The position numbers and the translations under genes were made by a program. A DNA stretch of 35,124 nt from Lactobacillus sp. MRS-253-APC-2B (GTDB lineage Bacteria; Bacillota; Bacilli; Lactobacillales; Lactobacillaceae), in the NCBI RefSeq assembly GCF_012843675.1, contig NZ_JABAFO010000017.1, forward strand, positions 1-35,124, written 5' to 3'. The notes beneath the pieces are model-generated. The model did no database searches. It saw only the letters and a program-made list of their open reading frames with translations, and was not told the DNA's origin. Below, piece by piece: positions 32,114 to 35,124 of the stretch (the first letter of the stretch is position 1; each line of letters begins with the position of its first letter).

Positions 32114-32138
32114 ATGACATTAATAATCATAATGTCAT
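32114..32138. promoter_or_regulatory. Inverted repeat upstream of the Nudix-Gmk-Fur cluster
   Basis: ATGACATTA (32114-32122) and TAATGTCAT (32130-32138) form perfect 9-bp arms around 7 bases, about 45 bp before the Nudix start. The A/T-rich dyad is of the size bound by Fur-family dimers, and such a regulator is encoded in the same cluster; I did not find a standard Fur, PerR or Zur box. Confidence 0.45.
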
Positions 32139-32182
32139 AATCATTAAAAGTCAATTAGAAAAATATTAAGGAGGAGCTTGAA

Positions 32183-32599
32183 ATGGCGATTGAAACGACT
32201 GCAGGTGCCTTAGTCTATCGGAAAAATGCACAAGGAATCGAATATTTACTGTTGCAAAGTACAAACGAAGGCAATTTTTGGGGATTTCCCAAGGGTCACG
32301 TTGAAGGCAATGAAACGCTTCTAGAAACGGCTCAGCGAGAAATCAGAGAAGAGACCAGTCTGGTACTGCCAATTGATACCAGCTTTTCCGTTTATACCGA
32401 ATACGACCTTCCCAATGGCAATCGCAAGCATATGACGCTGTACACTGCTGAATTACCTGAAGATGAGGATCTGCATCTGCAGGCAGAAGAGATCAAGAAC
32501 GCCGGTTGGTTTGACTACCAAGATGCCCGGCAGCGTCTGACGTACGATAATCTAAAAGAGCTGTTGGATCAGGTCAACGCTCATCTGACACAGGCATAA
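32183..32599 (+). CDS. Nudix hydrolase (Ap4A hydrolase-like)
   Basis: Pyrophosphohydrolase of 138 residues. The Nudix box is GHVEGNETLLETAQREIREETSL, matching GX5EX7REUXEEXGU except for Ser in place of the last Gly. The WGFPKGHVE segment is typical of diadenosine tetraphosphatase-like members, which clear Ap4A and related stress nucleotides. AAGGAGG lies seven bases before the ATG. The stop overlaps the next start by one base (TAATG), so both products are co-translated. Confidence 0.88.
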   Translation: MAIETTAGALVYRKNAQGIEYLLLQSTNEGNFWGFPKGHVEGNETLLETAQREIREETSLVLPIDTSFSVYTEYDLPNGNRKHMTLYTAELPEDEDLHLQAEEIKNAGWFDYQDARQRLTYDNLKELLDQVNAHLTQA

Positions 32600-33156
32600 T
32601 GGATCAGCACAAGGTTTTTGTAATCACCGGAGCGGCCGGTACCGGTAAAACAACGGTAGCCAACTATCTGAGAGAAAAGTATGATATGGCCAAAGTAGTT
32701 ACGCATACGACGCGATTGCCACGAGCCAATGAAAAAGATGGGATCGACTATTATTTTGAAACTCGTGACTCAATAAACAAGCGGCATTTATTGGAACAAG
32801 TTGAATATGATCATCATCTGTATGGATCATCAATTGAAGGATTGAAAAAGGGCTGGGAACGACACCGCTTCGACGTAATCGTTCTCGATACCCAAGGAGC
32901 ATTGACCTATCGTGATAAACTGGGTGATCAGGCGGTAGTGATCTTTTTGACGGTTAGCCGGCCACAGCAGCTTTTTGAACGGCTGCATAATCGCGGTGAT
33001 CATCCGGCTGCAATTGAATCACGGGTCAACAGCTGTGAGTATCTGCGTGATCTGTCATTGCCCAAGGAACTGGATGGACAGACGATTGAGATTGTCAATG
33101 ATGACTGGTCGCAAACACAGCAAAGGCTGGATCAGCTGCTTAAGCATTACATTTGA
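32599..33156 (+). CDS. Guanylate kinase-like P-loop protein
   Basis: Nucleotide kinase-like protein of 185 residues. The P-loop is ITGAAGTGKTTVA and the GMP-binding region VTHTTRLPRANEKDGIDYYF matches the TTRxPRxxExxGxDYxF motif of guanylate kinases. The lid is less conserved than in housekeeping Gmk (SRVNSCEYLRDL). It is probably a second, Gmk-like protein rather than the essential enzyme, but this is not certain. It forms an operon with the Nudix gene. Confidence 0.8.
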   Translation: MDQHKVFVITGAAGTGKTTVANYLREKYDMAKVVTHTTRLPRANEKDGIDYYFETRDSINKRHLLEQVEYDHHLYGSSIEGLKKGWERHRFDVIVLDTQGALTYRDKLGDQAVVIFLTVSRPQQLFERLHNRGDHPAAIESRVNSCEYLRDLSLPKELDGQTIEIVNDDWSQTQQRLDQLLKHYI

Positions 33157-33180
33157 TCGTGAGTATGTTAAAATTATAGT
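33153..33180 (+). promoter_or_regulatory. Internal promoter of the Fur-family gene
   Basis: TTGATC (33153-33158, overlapping the end of the upstream gene), a 16-base spacer and TATAGT (33175-33180). The regulator can therefore be transcribed alone. Confidence 0.5.
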
Positions 33181-33202
33181 TTCAAAAAGGACGGATGAAA
33201 AA

Positions 33203-33640
33203 ATGACGGATCCTAAAGCGCAGGCTATGGCAGTCTTGCAAAAAAATCATCTGCGCGTTACCAAGCAGCGAAAAACGCTGATTGATTTTTTGGTTGCCTA
33301 TCCGGATCGCTACGTCAGTGTTACCGAGATCGATAAGCATATGCGCCAGTTTTATCCAGGCGTCAGCCATAATACGGTTTATCGCAATCTGGAAGAGTTT
33401 CAAGAAATTGGACTGGTTGAGCTGAGCTCGCAGACAGGTGGCATGGTGGTTAAATACCGCTGCGATGAGTCGCATCATCATCACTTTATTTGCCAGCGTT
33501 GTGGACGCGTTCAAGAGATTCAGTTTCCGCCGATTGATTGGGATTTTTTGACTCAGCAATTGCCTGGTGCTAAGGTCACAGGACACAGTTTTGAACTGTA
33601 TGGCCTGTGTGCTCAGTGTCGTCAACTGTCTTCGCATTAA
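33203..33640 (+). CDS. Fur-family metal-responsive regulator
   Basis: Ferric-uptake-regulator family protein of 145 residues. The winged helix is HLRVTKQRKTLIDFL...VSHNTVYRNLEEFQEIGLV. A His-rich metal site YRCDESHHHHFICQRCG and a second pair CAQC give the two CxxC motifs of the structural zinc site. Whether it is Fur, Zur or PerR cannot be told; the cluster of four His is unusual for PerR. AAGGACGG lies about 11 bases upstream of the ATG at 33203. Its place behind Nudix and Gmk-like genes suggests a stress-linked regulon. Confidence 0.88.
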   Translation: MTDPKAQAMAVLQKNHLRVTKQRKTLIDFLVAYPDRYVSVTEIDKHMRQFYPGVSHNTVYRNLEEFQEIGLVELSSQTGGMVVKYRCDESHHHHFICQRCGRVQEIQFPPIDWDFLTQQLPGAKVTGHSFELYGLCAQCRQLSSH

Positions 33641-33727
33641 ATTCATCAATTCTTATTTTTTTCGCAAACTCTCACTGGCAATTTTTGCGCTAAGATAGAG
33701 AGCAGACGACAAAAGGAGAGAGAAGTA

Positions 33728-34186
33728 ATGAAAACACCACCGTTTGTGACGCCATTTGCACTGGTATCGCTGGTACTGGCGTTAGGTGCTACCAACGTGG
33801 TGGTCAACAAAACCACCAATACCAGTGAAGGGGCTAAGATTGTCAGCACCTCATCGACTAGTCAGAGTACCAGCCAAAAAGATGACCAAGACAGCAGTCA
33901 TAGCAGTGATCGCAAGAAGCCAAGCAGTGAAAGTGATTCTGACGTCCAAAGCAGCCGGACCAGCAGCGCTGATGAGGAATCAACGACCAAGACTTCATCA
34001 GCTAAGACGACTGGTAATGATACCGATACTGACACGACTGGTACCGGTACTGGTACGACCAGCTCATCGACAACCAGAACCAGTCAGACTGCAGGTACGA
34101 CAACCAACAGTACGACTGGTACCAATTCAACGGCTAATAATACGACAACCAACACGACGACAACCACGACTGACGCCAATCAATAA
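33728..34186 (+). CDS. Ser/Thr-rich anchored extracellular protein
   Basis: Small protein of 152 residues. An N-terminal hydrophobic segment (about 5-28, PFVTPFALVSLVLALGATNVVV) is a signal anchor. The rest is almost only Thr, Ser, Asp, Lys, Asn and Gly, ending in a Thr-rich run, and is probably disordered and exposed at the cell wall. No catalytic domain or LPXTG motif is present. AGGAGAG lies nine bases before the ATG, and the next gene starts 15 bases after its stop, so both form an operon. I do not recognise the family. Confidence 0.8.
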   Translation: MKTPPFVTPFALVSLVLALGATNVVVNKTTNTSEGAKIVSTSSTSQSTSQKDDQDSSHSSDRKKPSSESDSDVQSSRTSSADEESTTKTSSAKTTGNDTDTDTTGTGTGTTSSSTTRTSQTAGTTTNSTTGTNSTANNTTTNTTTTTTDANQ

Positions 34187-34200
34187 GGGGGATCGCGACA

Positions 34201-35022
34201 GTGCTTAGTTTTTTAGACATGATCAACCATTGGCTGGGATATTTTAATATCAATGCCAAGCTGAAGAATCGCATCTACATCGTTATTGCCTTTTTAGGTG
34301 ATCTGTATCTAATCTATGTCACCACGCGGCTGTTGATGAATCAAGCATGGGTACGAGGAATGCTTTATTGTCTGGCTGTAATCCTGATTACCTATTGCCT
34401 TTATATCAACGCAGTCTACTACTACCTTGACCGCAATTCCCGGTTTGACTTTTTGTCGCCATGGCTCTCAAAGATTACTGGGGTCGTTCCTACCGCCGAT
34501 GATGTCAAGCCCAAGCGTGACATGCGTGCAGTCAATAATGCATCAAACGGCTACTTTACCAATCAAGATATCATCCCGGCTCAAGTTGAGGTTGATGCTC
34601 ATGAGCAGCACAACTTACAGCGAGTCGTTGAGCAGCTGTTGGATGATGGTATCTTTACGGCTGACTATGATGGTCTTACTGATAGCCAGATCGTCAACGA
34701 AACGGCAGCGGGCGAGCCAGTCTATGCCTTGGATTCTCAACAGACGCCGCCTTACTTTGAACTGTATCATGATAAGCATCTGCGGCGGATTGAAATCTAT
34801 ATGGGGCTGAATCAGATGGAAAAACTGGCAGTTGGTCACATTGCCAAGGTCGGTTTGACAGATATTCATACTGCTCACGAGCAATATGAACTTTATTTAG
34901 CCAATCTGTTTGTGACGGGAGGACCGCATAAGATTGCCGGGCGCAATGGCTCAACGATCTTAATGGATGGTCAGTATGGCTTGGTTGCTAATGTTGCCTA
35001 TCGCGATCGAGAAAAACGCTAA
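34201..35022 (+). CDS. Membrane protein of unknown function (lactobacillus-type)
   Basis: Protein of 273 residues with two N-terminal membrane spans (about 24-41 and 55-75), then a soluble cytoplasmic part with an acidic region and the conserved-looking segment GLNQMEKLAVGHIAKVGLTDIHTAHEQYELYLANLFVTGGPHKIAGRNGSTILM. It resembles an uncharacterised lactobacillus family (DUF6681, from memory). The start is GTG with AAGGGGG nine bases upstream, directly behind the Ser/Thr-rich gene. The gene ends 26 bp before the right IS end. Confidence 0.8.
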   Translation: MLSFLDMINHWLGYFNINAKLKNRIYIVIAFLGDLYLIYVTTRLLMNQAWVRGMLYCLAVILITYCLYINAVYYYLDRNSRFDFLSPWLSKITGVVPTADDVKPKRDMRAVNNASNGYFTNQDIIPAQVEVDAHEQHNLQRVVEQLLDDGIFTADYDGLTDSQIVNETAAGEPVYALDSQQTPPYFELYHDKHLRRIEIYMGLNQMEKLAVGHIAKVGLTDIHTAHEQYELYLANLFVTGGPHKIAGRNGSTILMDGQYGLVANVAYRDREKR

Positions 35023-35056
35023 AAAAAGCTGTTGATTAGTCATGCTAACTGACCCG

Positions 35057-35090
35057 TACCCCCAAAGTTGGAAATACAACTTTGGGGGTA
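35057..35090 (+). terminator. IS-terminal hairpin
   Basis: A 14-bp perfect stem (35057-35070 with 35077-35090) with a 6-base loop and TTTTT. It lies downstream of the last gene and can end its transcript. Confidence 0.7.
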
Positions 35091-35095
35091 TTTTT

Positions 35096-35124
35096 ATGAC
35101 CAAAATCAGCATAGAGACTAAGAT
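35096..35124 (+). CDS. Transposase OrfA N-terminus (partial)
   Basis: ATG at 35096 opens nine codons, MTKISIETK, to the window edge, identical to the frame on the minus strand at 29-1. It resembles the start of IS3-family OrfA. The ATG is seven bases after the GGGGG of the hairpin. Confidence 0.5.

Larger units (their letters stand above)
35048..35124 (+). mobile_element. Left end of an IS3-like insertion sequence (partial, reading out of the window)
   Basis: An exact reverse complement of bases 1-77. The IS tip is at 35050 (TGACCCG), followed by the 14-bp hairpin, TTTTT and an ATG at 35096. It is the second copy of the element, in the opposite orientation to the copy at the left end. Confidence 0.7.

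Noticed and set aside
33786-34208. Second frame inside the Ser/Thr-rich gene
   Set aside because: A shadow caused by the low-complexity, stop-poor ACN/AGN repeats.
1-35124. Composite transposon spanning the whole window
   Set aside because: Contents are ordinary chromosomal genes with similar composition and no cargo logic; two independent IS copies or contig ends are simpler.

Overview
The window looks like chromosomal DNA of a heterofermentative Lactobacillaceae species, probably a Limosilactobacillus. I infer this from protein-level resemblance: an L-2-hydroxyisocaproate dehydrogenase, PepX and proline iminopeptidase, a stand-alone SufS-SufU pair, acetoin/diacetyl reductase, a potABCD operon, and lactobacillus-type small membrane proteins. 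Consensus AAGGAGG-type ribosome binding sites, frequent TTG/GTG starts and compact intrinsic terminators fit this. The species cannot be fixed from the sequence alone. There are no rRNA or tRNA genes, phage genes or CRISPR arrays.

The first and last 77 bases are exact reverse complements. Each reads outward as the left end of an insertion sequence: a TG terminus, a perfect 14-bp hairpin followed by T5, and the first nine codons of an ORF starting MTKISIETK, which resembles IS3-family OrfA. The window is therefore bounded by two oppositely oriented copies of one IS. Each copy appears to sit inside the 3' arm of the intrinsic terminator of the adjacent gene.

Layout. 0.1-4 kb: amtB (-), a MATE exporter (+) and an aldo/keto reductase (+). 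4-7 kb: a TrpXYZ-like ABC importer (-), transcribed from a 264-nt leader that contains a 15-codon peptide ORF with one Trp codon, a long hairpin and two tandem terminators; this is the most novel feature here. 7-8.6 kb: sufS-sufU. 8.7-13.4 kb: a secreted LysM-NlpC/P60 hydrolase, an FMN-reductase-like protein, an ABC-F ATPase and L-2-hydroxyisocaproate dehydrogenase. 13.4-16.1 kb: a DUF2325-like protein and a DHH phosphoesterase. 16.1-19.6 kb: a LacI regulator divergent from a GH31 alpha-glucosidase, with two operators overlapping both -35 boxes. 19.6-21.7 kb: a nested-hairpin intergenic element, a HAD phosphatase, and a frameshifted NADP-dependent oxidoreductase divergent from its probable HxlR regulator. 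21.7-25.1 kb: proline iminopeptidase and PepX, both acting on proline-containing peptides. 25.1-26.4 kb: acetoin/diacetyl reductase with a Rex-like site. 26.4-30.6 kb: a parS-like 16-mer followed by potABCD, translationally coupled by 4-nt overlaps. 30.6-33.6 kb: an APC amino-acid permease divergent from a Nudix hydrolase - guanylate-kinase-like - Fur-family cluster. 33.7-35.0 kb: a Ser/Thr-rich anchored protein and a membrane protein of unknown function.

The functional emphasis is nitrogen and amino-acid supply: ammonium, possibly tryptophan, polyamines, proline peptides, an amino-acid permease and keto-acid reduction. Much of the regulation is visible as operators and attenuators in the intergenic DNA.
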